From the NCBI GenBank assembly GCA_022571175.1, contig JACZYI010000055.1, forward strand, positions 1-10,023: a stretch of DNA of 10,023 nt. Reading direction: 5' to 3'. The stretch is from Pseudomonadota bacterium. GTDB taxonomy: Bacteria; Pseudomonadota; Alphaproteobacteria; Sphingomonadales; SMXR01. The position numbers and the translations under genes were made by a program. The stretch's first letter is position 1. Every line of letters begins with the position of its first letter. The notes under the pieces are model-generated. The model did not search any database. It had not been told where the DNA came from and saw only the letters and a list, made by a program, of their open reading frames with translations. Of this stretch, positions 1-6,751 are shown piece by piece.

Positions 1-1649
1 AGGCAAAGAACGGCGATGCCTGGGTTGAAGCGCGTGGCGAAAAGTTCAGTCCAAGTCAGGTCTCAGCCTTTATCCTCCAGAAAATGAAGGAAACCGCTGA
101 GGCCTATTTGGGCGAGCCCGTCTCAGAGGCTGTCATAACAGTGCCTGCCTATTTCAATGATGCACAACGGCAGGCGACCAAAGACGCGGGTAAAATTGCC
201 GGACTGGATGTTCTTAGAATTATCAACGAACCCACGGCTGCGGCCCTGTCATACGGACTTGACAAGCAGGAGGGTCAGACCATCGCGGTTTATGATCTGG
301 GAGGCGGAACATTTGATGTCTCCATACTTGAGATTGGCGATGGAGTTTTTGAAGTAAAATCCACCAATGGCGATACTTTCCTGGGCGGTGAAGATTTCGA
401 TTTGACGCTGGTGAACTATCTGGCCGACGAATTCAAGAAAGACAATGGAATAGACCTTCGTGAAGATAAGCTCGCCCTGCAGCGGCTGAGGGAGGCTGCT
501 GAAAAAGCAAAAATTGAGCTTTCTTCAGCAACGCAAACCGAAATCAATCTGCCCTTCATTACTGCCGATCAATCCGGACCCAAACATTTGACTTTAAAAT
601 TGTCACGGGCGAAATTTGAATCGCTGGCAGCCGACCTTATCAAAAGAACATTGGCCCCCTGCAAACAAGCGCTGAAGGATGCTGGACTTACTGCGGGGGA
701 AATCAAGGATGTTGTGTTGGTGGGCGGCATGACACGCATGCCCAAGATTGTAGAAATCGTAAAAGAGTTTTTTGGCAAAGATCCCCATAAGGGCGTCAAT
801 CCTGACGAGGTTGTTGCCATGGGCGCGGCAATTCAGGCAGGCGTTCTGCAAGGGGACGTCAAAGATGTCTTGCTGCTGGATGTGACGCCCCTTTCTCTTG
901 GAATTGAAACCCTGGGGGGTGTCTTTACCCACCTTATTGACCGCAACACCACTATCCCCACTAAAAAAGGGCAGGTCTTTTCCACCGCCGAAGACAATCA
1001 GAATGCTGTTACCATTCGGGTGTTTCAGGGAGAGCGGGAAATGGCTGCCGATAACAAGCTTCTCGGTCAGTTCGATCTTGTAGGAATTCCTCCCGCACCA
1101 CGAGGGATTCCGCAAATTGAGGTCGCCTTTGACATTGACGCAAATGGTATCGTCAGTGTTTCTGCAAAAGACAAAGGCACGGGCAAAGAACAACAAATCC
1201 GAATACAGGCTTCGGGTGGCCTTTCAGATGATGATATCGAAAAAATGGTGAAGGATGCTGAAACCCATGCCGCAGAGGATAAAGTGCGGCGCCAGGCAGC
1301 CGAAACCAAAAATCAGGCCGAAGCACTCATCCACAGCACCGAAAATAATTTGAAAGAATATGGCGATAAAATTGACGATGATACGCGTAAATCTATTGAG
1401 GAGGCTGTCGGCGCATTGAAAGAAGTGGTGGACTCCGAAGACGTAGACGGCATCAAAGCCAAAACAGAGGCCTTGAGTCAGGTTGCTCTAAAGCTCGGCG
1501 AAGAGATTTATAAGGCCCAGTCTGAAGCAAACGTCCCCGACGGTGAAGGGGCGGAGGAATCAGAGAAAGCCGCCGCAGATTCAGAAGGTGATGATGTGGT
1601 GGACGCTGATTTTGAGGAGGTGGAGGACGAAAAAAAAGATGAAGAGTAG
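1..1649 (+). CDS. dnaK: Molecular chaperone DnaK (Hsp70), 5' end missing
   Basis: ATP-driven cytosolic chaperone that binds exposed hydrophobic segments and cycles with DnaJ and GrpE. The reading frame is open from base 3 with no start, beginning AKNGDAWVEARG, so the gene enters from the left. 548 residues are visible; against the usual length of about 640, roughly 95 N-terminal residues (first phosphate loop of the ATPase) are outside. Seen: the AYFNDAQRQATKDAG and NEPTAAALSYGLDK stretches, the second phosphate motif DLGGGTFDVS, the hinge region VLVGGMTRMP, the interdomain linker DVLLLDVTPLSLGIET, the substrate-binding domain, the helical lid, and an acidic tail ending in DDVVDADFEEVEDE plus a short KKDEE extension. 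No frameshift or lost motif is seen in the visible part. dnaJ follows 120 bases downstream on the same strand, the classical arrangement. Identification is essentially certain from conservation with E. coli DnaK. Confidence 0.98.
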   Translation, partial: AKNGDAWVEARGEKFSPSQVSAFILQKMKETAEAYLGEPVSEAVITVPAYFNDAQRQATKDAGKIAGLDVLRIINEPTAAALSYGLDKQEGQTIAVYDLGGGTFDVSILEIGDGVFEVKSTNGDTFLGGEDFDLTLVNYLADEFKKDNGIDLREDKLALQRLREAAEKAKIELSSATQTEINLPFITADQSGPKHLTLKLSRAKFESLAADLIKRTLAPCKQALKDAGLTAGEIKDVVLVGGMTRMPKIVEIVKEFFGKDPHKGVNPDEVVAMGAAIQAGVLQGDVKDVLLLDVTPLSLGIETLGGVFTHLIDRNTTIPTKKGQVFSTAEDNQNAVTIRVFQGEREMAADNKLLGQFDLVGIPPAPRGIPQIEVAFDIDANGIVSVSAKDKGTGKEQQIRIQASGGLSDDDIEKMVKDAETHAAEDKVRRQAAETKNQAEALIHSTENNLKEYGDKIDDDTRKSIEEAVGALKEVVDSEDVDGIKAKTEALSQVALKLGEEIYKAQSEANVPDGEGAEESEKAAADSEGDDVVDADFEEVEDEKKDEE

Positions 1650-1680
1650 TGGTCTTCGGAATTAAAAAGATCGCGTTCAT

Positions 1681-1716
1681 CGCCCCGGCAGAAAAGCCTT
1701 GCGGGGGCGTTCTCTT
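1681..1716 (+). terminator. Terminator-like hairpin between dnaK and dnaJ
   Basis: CGCCCC (1681-1686) pairs with GGGGCG (1704-1709). After one G-G mismatch, GCA (1688-1690) pairs with TGC (1700-1702), closing a 9-base loop. The stem is followed by TTCTCTTT, an imperfect T-rich tail, so termination is probably partial. This placement would let dnaK be transcribed more than dnaJ while still allowing read-through. The stem is seen directly; the attenuating role is inferred. Confidence 0.55.
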
Positions 1717-1725
1717 TGATCCATC

Positions 1726-1739
1726 GCCCTATCGAGGGC
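1726..1739 (+). other. Small perfect hairpin in the dnaJ leader
   Basis: GCCCT (1726-1730), loop ATCG, AGGGC (1735-1739) form a perfect 5-bp stem about 30 bases before the dnaJ start. It lies just downstream of the larger terminator-like hairpin and has no T-run after it. It could be an mRNA structure affecting dnaJ translation or stability, or chance; nothing else supports a role. Confidence 0.3.
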
Positions 1740-1769
1740 TGGGGTCCGGATTGCTGGGGTCTATGAGAA

Positions 1770-2894
1770 ATGGCTAAGCTAGATTATTATACCCTTCTTG
1801 GTATCGGGCGTAACGCGAATGTAAGCGAAATAAAACGCGCGTTTCGCCGGCTGGCGATGGAATATCATCCTGATCGAAACCCAAATGACAAAGAGGCGGA
1901 ACAGCGTTTTAAAGACGTCACCGAAGCCTATGACGTGCTCAAAAACCAGGAAAAACGTGCCACATATGATCGTTTCGGGCATGAGGCTTTCGAACATGGC
2001 GGCCAGGGCAGAGGGGGGTTTGGATTTTCTGCATCAAGTTTTTCAGACGTTTTCGAGGATTTATTTGGTGAGGTGATGGGCGGAGGTCGCCAAAGATCTT
2101 CGGCGCAGCGCGGCGATGATCTCAAATATCAACTTGATATATCGCTCGAGGAGGCTTTTTCTGGGACCGAGGTTTCAATCAATCTTACGACCTCGGACAC
2201 CTGTGGTGCCTGCTCCGGCAGTGGCGCGGAGCTCGGGACCAAGCCCGAGGTTTGTCCCAGTTGCGGCGGACGTGGAAAAATTCGATTGCAGCAGGGCTTT
2301 TTCATGATGGAGCGCACCTGCGCGAGCTGTAGGGGTGCGGGCCAAACCATCGGTGACCCCTGCAAAAACTGCAACGGCCAGGGCCGGGTTCAACAGGAAA
2401 AATCGTTGGTTGTGAAGATCCCCAAAGGTGTGGAGGAAGGGACCCGCATACGGCTGACTGGGGAAGGCGAAGCCGGGTATCAGGGCGGACCCTCAGGTGA
2501 TCTCTACATTTTCATCGCTATCAAGCCCCATCCTCTTTTTCAGCGTGAAGGACCCACAATTTACTGCAAGGCACCCATTTCTGTGGCAACTGCGGCTCTC
2601 GGAGGTGAAATTGACGTGCCTTCGATTGAGGGGAAACGAAGTAAATTGAAACTTTCAGCGGGAACACAGACCGGGCAGAAATTCCGGATGCGAAAAATGG
2701 GCATGCCTCGGCTGAACAGCTCGCATGTGGGCGATATGGTGGTGGAAGTGGAAATCGAAACACCCGTTGCCTTGACAAGAGCTCAAAAAGATCTGCTGAA
2801 GAAGTTTGACCAAGCCAGTTCCGAGAAATCCAACCCCAAAACCACGACCTTTTTGACCAGAATACGAAAAATGTTGGGCGAAACTGTCGAATGA
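1770..2894 (+). CDS. dnaJ: Co-chaperone DnaJ (Hsp40, type I)
   Basis: Delivers unfolded substrates to DnaK and stimulates its ATPase. All type I domains are present in 374 residues, the normal length. The J domain (about 5-70) carries the HPD motif at 33-35. A Gly/Phe-rich stretch runs about 77-106. The zinc-binding domain has four CxxCxGxG repeats at C145/C148, C162/C165, C184/C187 and C198/C201. The C-terminal substrate-binding domains fill the rest, including GEGEAGYQGGPSGDLY. The start at 1770 gives the standard MAKLDYYTLLG N-terminus. The Shine-Dalgarno sequence is weak (only TGAG or GGGG in the preceding 15 bases), so expression may be modest. The gene follows dnaK after a hairpin-containing 120-base gap. 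The C-terminal tail after about residue 345 is Lys/Thr-rich and less conserved. Identity is not in doubt. Confidence 0.98.
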   Translation: MAKLDYYTLLGIGRNANVSEIKRAFRRLAMEYHPDRNPNDKEAEQRFKDVTEAYDVLKNQEKRATYDRFGHEAFEHGGQGRGGFGFSASSFSDVFEDLFGEVMGGGRQRSSAQRGDDLKYQLDISLEEAFSGTEVSINLTTSDTCGACSGSGAELGTKPEVCPSCGGRGKIRLQQGFFMMERTCASCRGAGQTIGDPCKNCNGQGRVQQEKSLVVKIPKGVEEGTRIRLTGEGEAGYQGGPSGDLYIFIAIKPHPLFQREGPTIYCKAPISVATAALGGEIDVPSIEGKRSKLKLSAGTQTGQKFRMRKMGMPRLNSSHVGDMVVEVEIETPVALTRAQKDLLKKFDQASSEKSNPKTTTFLTRIRKMLGETVE

Positions 2895-2916
2895 GCCGAC
2901 TAATTAACCAGAATCC

Positions 2917-2946
2917 TTGCCCTGAAAACCAGCAATGGACTATGAT
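2917..2946 (+). promoter_or_regulatory. Candidate sigma-70-type promoter for dapB
   Basis: TTGCCC (2917-2922) and TATGAT (2941-2946) are separated by 18 bases, matching TTGACA and TATAAT at 4 and 5 of 6 positions. A transcript would start near 2953, leaving about 30 bases of leader with GGAG before the ATG at 2983. The upstream ATG at 2935 would lie inside this promoter, which argues against it being the start. Predicted by eye only. Confidence 0.45.
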
Positions 2947-2970
2947 TTATTGAAATCAAGGTCACTTGTT

Positions 2971-2974
2971 GGAG
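2971..2974 (+). promoter_or_regulatory. Ribosome binding site deciding the dapB start
   Basis: GGAG lies 8 bases before the ATG at 2983. The earlier in-frame ATG at 2935 has no comparable site, and the 16 residues it would add precede the normal DapB N-terminus. Confidence 0.7.
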
Positions 2975-2982
2975 CCTTTCGC

Positions 2983-3723
2983 ATGCCGGATTTGAAAATC
3001 GGACTTCTTGGTGCCACTGGCCGCATGGGCAGAGCACTTGCGAATGAAATCCTTGCCCAGTCAGGGCTCATCCTCACTGCTGCAGGGGAAAGACCGGATA
3101 ACGAGTCAGTCGAAGGGCAGATCAGGCCTCACCACCACAAGATACAAGCTGTTGCGGTCACAAAAAATGCTGAAGTTGTCTTTGAGAGATCAGAAGTTGT
3201 CCTGGACTTTACCGAAGCATCCGCGGCTGTTGGGCATGCGCGCCTTGCGGCGGCCACCAACACACCCCTGCTGATTGGAACCACGGGTCTCTCGAAAAAT
3301 AATGAAAGTGAAATCGTCAAACATGCTGCAAATATTGCCATTCTCAGGTCACGAAACACCAGCAGGGGCATTGCTCTCCTGACCCTTGCGATTGAAGAGC
3401 TTTCTGAAAGACTGGGCGATGATTTTGAGGTGAAAATACACGACATCCACCATAGAGGTAAGAAGGACGCTCCATCAGGCACGGCCTTGATGCTGGCTGA
3501 GGCCATGGGTGGTGCCGGGGATCGGGCAGTCTTTAGCTCCAGCAGAGAGGGCAGCGTAATCGGCGAACATCAGATTCTCTTTACCAGTGCAGATGAAGAG
3601 ATCGGGCTGATCCATCGGGCAAAAAGCCGAAAATTATTCGCCACCGGCGCTCTCCAAGCCGCCCGCTGGCTGAAAAATCAGCCGCCGGGCCTCTACAGCA
3701 TGAAAGATGTATTCAGACCATGA
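2983..3723 (+). CDS. dapB: 4-hydroxy-tetrahydrodipicolinate reductase DapB, with a shortened C-terminal domain
   Basis: NAD(P)H-dependent reduction of the DapA product to tetrahydrodipicolinate, on the path to diaminopimelate and lysine. The chosen start gives MPDLKIGLLGATGRMGR, placing the nucleotide-binding loop at the N-terminus as in the family; 246 residues result. Also seen: AAGER (cofactor-selecting acidic residue), LDFTEAS, GTTG, and the active-site run HHRGKKDAPSGTA with the family's His pair and Lys. The C-terminus HRAKSRKLFATGAL...GLYSMKDVF is normal. Two things are odd. The usual NFSxG motif reads NTSRG. Between SREG (188-190 region) and VIGEH (192-196) about 19 residues are absent that in E. 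coli hold GTIGF and RAGD. The frame is continuous, so this is an in-frame loss rather than a frameshift. The stop overlaps the nth start by ATGA. Identity is secure; full activity is not. Confidence 0.93.
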   Translation: MPDLKIGLLGATGRMGRALANEILAQSGLILTAAGERPDNESVEGQIRPHHHKIQAVAVTKNAEVVFERSEVVLDFTEASAAVGHARLAAATNTPLLIGTTGLSKNNESEIVKHAANIAILRSRNTSRGIALLTLAIEELSERLGDDFEVKIHDIHHRGKKDAPSGTALMLAEAMGGAGDRAVFSSSREGSVIGEHQILFTSADEEIGLIHRAKSRKLFATGALQAARWLKNQPPGLYSMKDVFRP

Positions 3724-4358
3724 CCGAAGACGAGGTTGAATCCCTGTTTCACCGCCTGAGAACAAAAAACCCCAATCCTCGTGGCGAGTTAAATTATACC
3801 AATCAGTATACTTTATTGGTGGCCGTGGTGCTCTCGGCCCAGGCCACGGATGTGGGGGTAAACAAGGCAACCAGGGCCCTGTTCAAGCTCGTCGACTCAC
3901 CTGAAAAAATGCTTGCCCTTGGGCTCGACTCTTTAAAAGAGCATGTTCGCACAATTGGTCTTTTCAATACCAAATCCAAAAATATTATGGCACTCAGCCG
4001 TTTACTGCTAGAAAAATTTGGCGGTGAGGTGCCCGATGATCGATCAGCACTCGAAAGTCTCCCCGGCGTTGGCAGAAAAACGGCAAATGTAGTTTTGAAT
4101 ATCGCTTTCGGTCACCCAACCTGTGCCGTGGACACCCATATCTTCCGGTTGTCCAACCGCACCGGCCTCGCCCCGGGCAACACGCCCCTTGATGTAGAGA
4201 AAAAGTTAATGAAGGTTATTCCAGAGCCTTATCTTAAAAATGCCCATCATTGGCTTATCTTACACGGTCGCTATGTCTGCAAGGCGCGAAAGCCGGACTG
4301 CATGGCATGTGTAATCGAATCCCTTTGCCGATATAACGCCAAGGCAACCATCCAATAA
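3720..4358 (+). CDS. nth: Endonuclease III (DNA glycosylase / AP lyase)
   Basis: Base-excision repair enzyme that removes oxidised pyrimidines and nicks the abasic site. At 212 residues it matches the E. coli protein almost residue for residue in numbering. The helix-hairpin-helix LPGVGRKTANVV carries the catalytic lysine at K120. The catalytic aspartate is D138 in AVDTHIFR. The [4Fe-4S] cluster ligands are C187, C194, C197 and C203 (C-x6-C-x2-C-x5-C). The start ATG overlaps the dapB stop as ATGA and has no good Shine-Dalgarno sequence of its own, so translation is probably coupled to dapB. The gene converges on the membrane protein gene on the other strand with a 15-base gap. No anomalies. 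Confidence 0.97.
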   Translation: MTEDEVESLFHRLRTKNPNPRGELNYTNQYTLLVAVVLSAQATDVGVNKATRALFKLVDSPEKMLALGLDSLKEHVRTIGLFNTKSKNIMALSRLLLEKFGGEVPDDRSALESLPGVGRKTANVVLNIAFGHPTCAVDTHIFRLSNRTGLAPGNTPLDVEKKLMKVIPEPYLKNAHHWLILHGRYVCKARKPDCMACVIESLCRYNAKATIQ

Positions 4359-4373
4359 TTCTTGCGGCCCCTC

Positions 4374-5087
4374 TTAGGGTGATTCTGTCTGTTGCTCCCG
4401 AGCTGTATGATAAATATGTGTCATGGTAGCCGCACCCAAGATCGGAGCCGCAAGATTTAGGACCGGAATCAGAAAAAGTGCCATCACCAGCCCTCCGCCA
4501 AGAAAAATCTGGTCCGGCTTTGCCCGGACTGGACGATTGCTGTCATCCGGCTGCAAATGCCTTTCAGAGACCAGAGCATAATATTCGCGTCCCATCAGAA
4601 AGCTGTTCAACAGAAAAAATAAAATAAAGGGCCCAACGGCTGTGAACAGCAACAAAAGATAGGCCGGTAATGCCAGAAAATTAACCAGCAAGACAACCAG
4701 GCCCATGCGAGCCGCCAAATATGTGCCGCGCGACAAGCTGATGGGGCCTGATGCCCTGACATCAGGGTAATGCTCTTCTTCCACAGCGGTGACAACTTGG
4801 TCCAGAAAAAAGCTTAAAACCAAGGTGGCCACGGCTGGAAAAAGAAACCAGGACAGGAATAAAAAGGCAAATACGCTTGGAAAAACTGAAAAATCCAAAA
4901 GCCAGTTCAGGGGCGCATCAATGATCCACCATCCGGTTATGGTTACTTCCTCTGGCCATAATTCAAGCAGGCCCCAAAATAAAACCACGAACACCACAAG
5001 CGTTATGCTCACCCCCATGATAAATACGCGGCGAAAAGAAGGGTGCCAAATCTGCTCCAACGACGTCAAAAATGCCCGAACTATCAC
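4374..5087 (-). CDS. EI24/CysZ-family integral membrane protein
   Basis: A 237-residue inner-membrane protein. Hydrophobic segments lie at about 21-43, 67-96, 125-166 (long enough for two passes) and 193-222, separated by a polar loop (about 100-122) and the GREYYALVSERH region at 166-177, a hallmark of the EI24/CysZ-like family. E. coli CysZ admits sulfate for cysteine synthesis, but no sulfur-assimilation gene lies nearby here, so sulfate transport is only one possibility for this branch. The start is GTG at 5087-5085, preceded by a strong AAGGAG with a 5-base spacer. The gene is divergent from the PfkB kinase gene and converges on nth. The family call is good; the function is not established. 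Confidence 0.8.
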   Translation of the reverse strand: MIVRAFLTSLEQIWHPSFRRVFIMGVSITLVVFVVLFWGLLELWPEEVTITGWWIIDAPLNWLLDFSVFPSVFAFLFLSWFLFPAVATLVLSFFLDQVVTAVEEEHYPDVRASGPISLSRGTYLAARMGLVVLLVNFLALPAYLLLLFTAVGPFILFFLLNSFLMGREYYALVSERHLQPDDSNRPVRAKPDQIFLGGGLVMALFLIPVLNLAAPILGAATMTHIYHTAREQQTESP

Positions 5088-5092
5088 TTACT

Positions 5093-5098
5093 CTCCTT
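5093..5098 (-). promoter_or_regulatory. Strong ribosome binding site for the GTG-started membrane protein gene
   Basis: Read on the minus strand, AAGGAG ends 5 bases before GTG at 5087-5085. It is among the best Shine-Dalgarno matches in the window and justifies the non-ATG start. Confidence 0.7.
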
Positions 5099-5235
5099 CT
5101 TTCAGTGACTGAATTCAACAAAATATGGGGTTAGTGCTTGGTTTTGAATAGCCCCCTTGTTAATTATTTCCACATATGCCCGAACTCTACACCAACTAGA
5201 CTTATACCAGCCCGTCTAATTGGCCAATTTATTCG
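5099..5235 (+). promoter_or_regulatory. Divergent intergenic region with inverted repeats
   Basis: This gap separates the divergent membrane protein and PfkB kinase genes. It contains a perfect 12-bp palindrome AATTGGCCAATT at 5218-5229, 6 bases before the kinase gene's ribosome site. It also has a wider inverted repeat, TAGAC (5197-5201) and GTCTA (5214-5218) around 12 bases, which shares its last base with the palindrome. On the minus strand a weak promoter, TTCAAA (5148-5143), N17, TATTTT (5125-5120), could serve the membrane protein gene. I see no convincing plus-strand promoter for the kinase. An operator role for the palindrome is possible but unproven. Confidence 0.35.
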
Positions 5236-5241
5236 AAAGGA
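5236..5241 (+). promoter_or_regulatory. Ribosome binding site deciding the PfkB kinase start
   Basis: AAAGGA lies 7 bases before an in-frame GTG at 5249. Upstream in-frame alternatives from 5138 on would add a tail of 37 residues unlike the family. Confidence 0.65.
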
Positions 5242-5248
5242 ATCCTTT

Positions 5249-6232
5249 GTGAAACCAGACTTTAATGTGGTTGGAATCGGAAATGCCATCGTTGATGTGA
5301 TCGCCAAGACCGATGATGCTTTTCTCGAGAAACACGGCCTTGAAAAAGGAGCCATGCGTCTCATGACCGAAGAGGAAGCAACTGTTCTTTATGAGAGCAT
5401 GGGGCCGGGAGTTGAGATTTCAGGGGGCTCAGCTGCAAACACCCTTGCCGGACTGGCAGCGCTAGGGGGGAAAGCAGCATTTATTGGTACTGTGGCGGAC
5501 GATCATCTGGGCAAGGTTTTTACATATGACATTCGATCACAAGGCGTCGAATTTACCACCGCTACAGTCTCTGGCCGCCTGCCCACTGCCTGTTCGTATA
5601 TTCTGGTAACCCCTGATGCCCAGCGAACCATGAACACGTTTCTGGGTGCCAGTCAGGCGCTTTGTGAAGTTCATGTTGATGCTGAGCTTATTGAGCGATC
5701 AGAGATAACCTATCTTGAAGGATATCTCTGGGATCCGGCTGAGGCCAAAAAAGCTTTCCAGAAGGCCATGGCTCTCGCTCATACAGCAGGGCGCCGGGTT
5801 GCATTAACGTTATCCGATTCATTTTGCGTCGATCGCTATCGCGCCGAGTTTCAGGATTTGGTTGAAAATCATGTGCAGATATTATTTGCCAATGAAGCTG
5901 AGATTATATCGCTATATGAGGCAGACAGTTTTGAAGCTGCGGTTGACCGGGCGACCGGGTCCTGCGAAATTATCGCCATCACCCGCGGTGAAAAGGGGGC
6001 TTTGATTCTGAACGATGGCACGCAACACCTGATTTCCCCCCGACCAACGAATGTTGTCGACACCACCGGTGCAGGCGACCTGTTTGCAGCCGGATTCCTG
6101 TACGGTATAACCCAGGGTCGCTCCATGGATGATTGTGGAAAAATTGGTGCTATCTGCGCGTCCGAAATAATTTCCCATCTTGGCGCCCGACCGGAGAGTG
6201 ATTTACGCGCCTTTGTGGCCCGGGATTTGTAG
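5249..6232 (+). CDS. PfkB-family carbohydrate kinase, adenosine kinase-like
   Basis: Ribokinase-fold kinase that phosphorylates a sugar or nucleoside with ATP. 327 residues from the GTG start. The N-terminal strand DFNVVGIGNAIVDVIA (residues 4-19) and the substrate-binding SGGSAANTLAGLAALGG (about 58-74) resemble the adenosine kinase branch of the family. The C-terminal signature DTTGAGDLFAAGF starts near 271, with D277 as the expected catalytic base and GAG forming the anion hole. The middle carries ITRGEKGA, another family landmark. Alphaproteobacterial proteins of this type are usually annotated adenosine kinase, which would place it in purine salvage; the exact substrate cannot be read from sequence. 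It sits alone on its strand, divergent from the membrane protein gene, and ends 10 bases from the HIT gene, which converges on it. No damage seen. Confidence 0.88.
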   Translation: MKPDFNVVGIGNAIVDVIAKTDDAFLEKHGLEKGAMRLMTEEEATVLYESMGPGVEISGGSAANTLAGLAALGGKAAFIGTVADDHLGKVFTYDIRSQGVEFTTATVSGRLPTACSYILVTPDAQRTMNTFLGASQALCEVHVDAELIERSEITYLEGYLWDPAEAKKAFQKAMALAHTAGRRVALTLSDSFCVDRYRAEFQDLVENHVQILFANEAEIISLYEADSFEAAVDRATGSCEIIAITRGEKGALILNDGTQHLISPRPTNVVDTTGAGDLFAAGFLYGITQGRSMDDCGKIGAICASEIISHLGARPESDLRAFVARDL

Positions 6233-6242
6233 CCCGGCACAA

Positions 6243-6605
6243 TCACAATCGGGTTAACATGGGACCAAGGGGTCTGCCGCCAAAAATATGGATGTGCAAA
6301 TGTGGCACTTCCTGGTGCGCATCGTCTCCCGAGTTGGCCAAAATGCGATATCCGTTTTTTTCCAGGTCTAATAATTTTGCCACTTTCCCTACTGCCGCAA
6401 AAAAACCTGCGATCAGTTCATCTGGTGCCGCTGCAGTAAAATCCGCCATTGAGACATAATCTCCTTTCGGGATTACCAGAACATGGATCGGGGCTTGCGG
6501 ATTTATGTCCTTGAAGGCCAGGGCAAAATCATTTTCAAACACCTGGTCACATGGAATTTCTTTGCGCAAAATTTTTGCAAAAATATTATCCGGATTATAG
6601 TCCAT
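6243..6605 (-). CDS. HIT-family (histidine triad) nucleotide-binding protein, HinT-like
   Basis: Small soluble purine nucleoside phosphoramidase or hydrolase of the HIT superfamily. 120 residues, the normal HinT size. The histidine triad is HLHIHIFGG with H102, H104 and H106, preceded by GDDAHQEVP (H97), all as in bacterial HinT. The N-terminal NIFAKILRKEIPCD and INPQAPIHVLVIPK blocks are also typical. The start ATG at 6605 is preceded by GGGAG with a 6-base spacer. The gene is divergent from hslV and shares a 140-base control region with it, and it converges on the PfkB kinase gene. A physiological substrate is not known for most bacterial members. Confidence 0.93.
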   Translation of the reverse strand: MDYNPDNIFAKILRKEIPCDQVFENDFALAFKDINPQAPIHVLVIPKGDYVSMADFTAAAPDELIAGFFAAVGKVAKLLDLEKNGYRILANSGDDAHQEVPHLHIHIFGGRPLGPMLTRL

Positions 6606-6637
6606 GGTTGTCTCCCGGTTTTGGTTAAACCCAGGTC

Positions 6638-6667
6638 AGGATAGGGATTCCAGAGGCTCGACTCAAG
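6638..6667 (-). promoter_or_regulatory. Candidate promoter for the HIT gene, heat-shock-like layout
   Basis: On the minus strand CTTGAG (6667-6662) is followed after 17 bases by CTATCC (6644-6639). It can equally be read as a sigma-70 promoter, TTGAGT (6666-6661), N17, TATCCT (6643-6638), with 4 of 6 matches in each box. CCCTAT at the -10 fits the C-Y-TAT pattern reported for alphaproteobacterial RpoH promoters. Predicted by eye; the RpoH assignment is inference. Confidence 0.4.
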
Positions 6668-6685
6668 TCTTGCGCGCTCTGGTGG

Positions 6686-6714
6686 CTTGTATTCGCGGGT
6701 TGCGCACTCTATAT
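6686..6714 (+). promoter_or_regulatory. Candidate heat-shock-like promoter for hslVU
   Basis: CTTGTA (6686-6691), 17 bases, CTATAT (6709-6714). RNA would start near 6721, giving a leader of about 30 bases before the hslV ATG with GGAG in it. hslVU is a heat-shock operon in many bacteria, and CTTG with a downstream CTAT is the arrangement expected for RpoH in this class. A sigma-70 reading (TTGTAT, N17, TATATG) is also possible. Confidence 0.5.
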
Positions 6715-6751
6715 GGTGTCGGTCAACCCCTTCAGCTCTGGAGATCACATG

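Noticed and set aside
603..1196. 197-codon open frame antisense to dnaK
   Set aside because: Long antisense frames opposite dnaK are a well-known by-product of its codon bias. The translation has no recognisable domain and no ribosome site was seen.
2911..3060. AATCCTTGCCC occurs twice, about 140 bases apart
   Set aside because: One copy is in the dapB promoter region and the other inside the coding sequence. There are only two copies and no extension of the match, so chance is the simplest explanation.
4369..4379. CCCT-CTT-AGGG mini hairpin between nth and the membrane protein gene
   Set aside because: A 4-bp stem with a 3-base loop and no T tail is too weak to call.
6220..6237. CCGGG-N8-CCCGG hairpin over the PfkB kinase stop codon
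   Set aside because: The stem is only 5 bp and no T-run follows on either strand, so it does not qualify as an intrinsic terminator.
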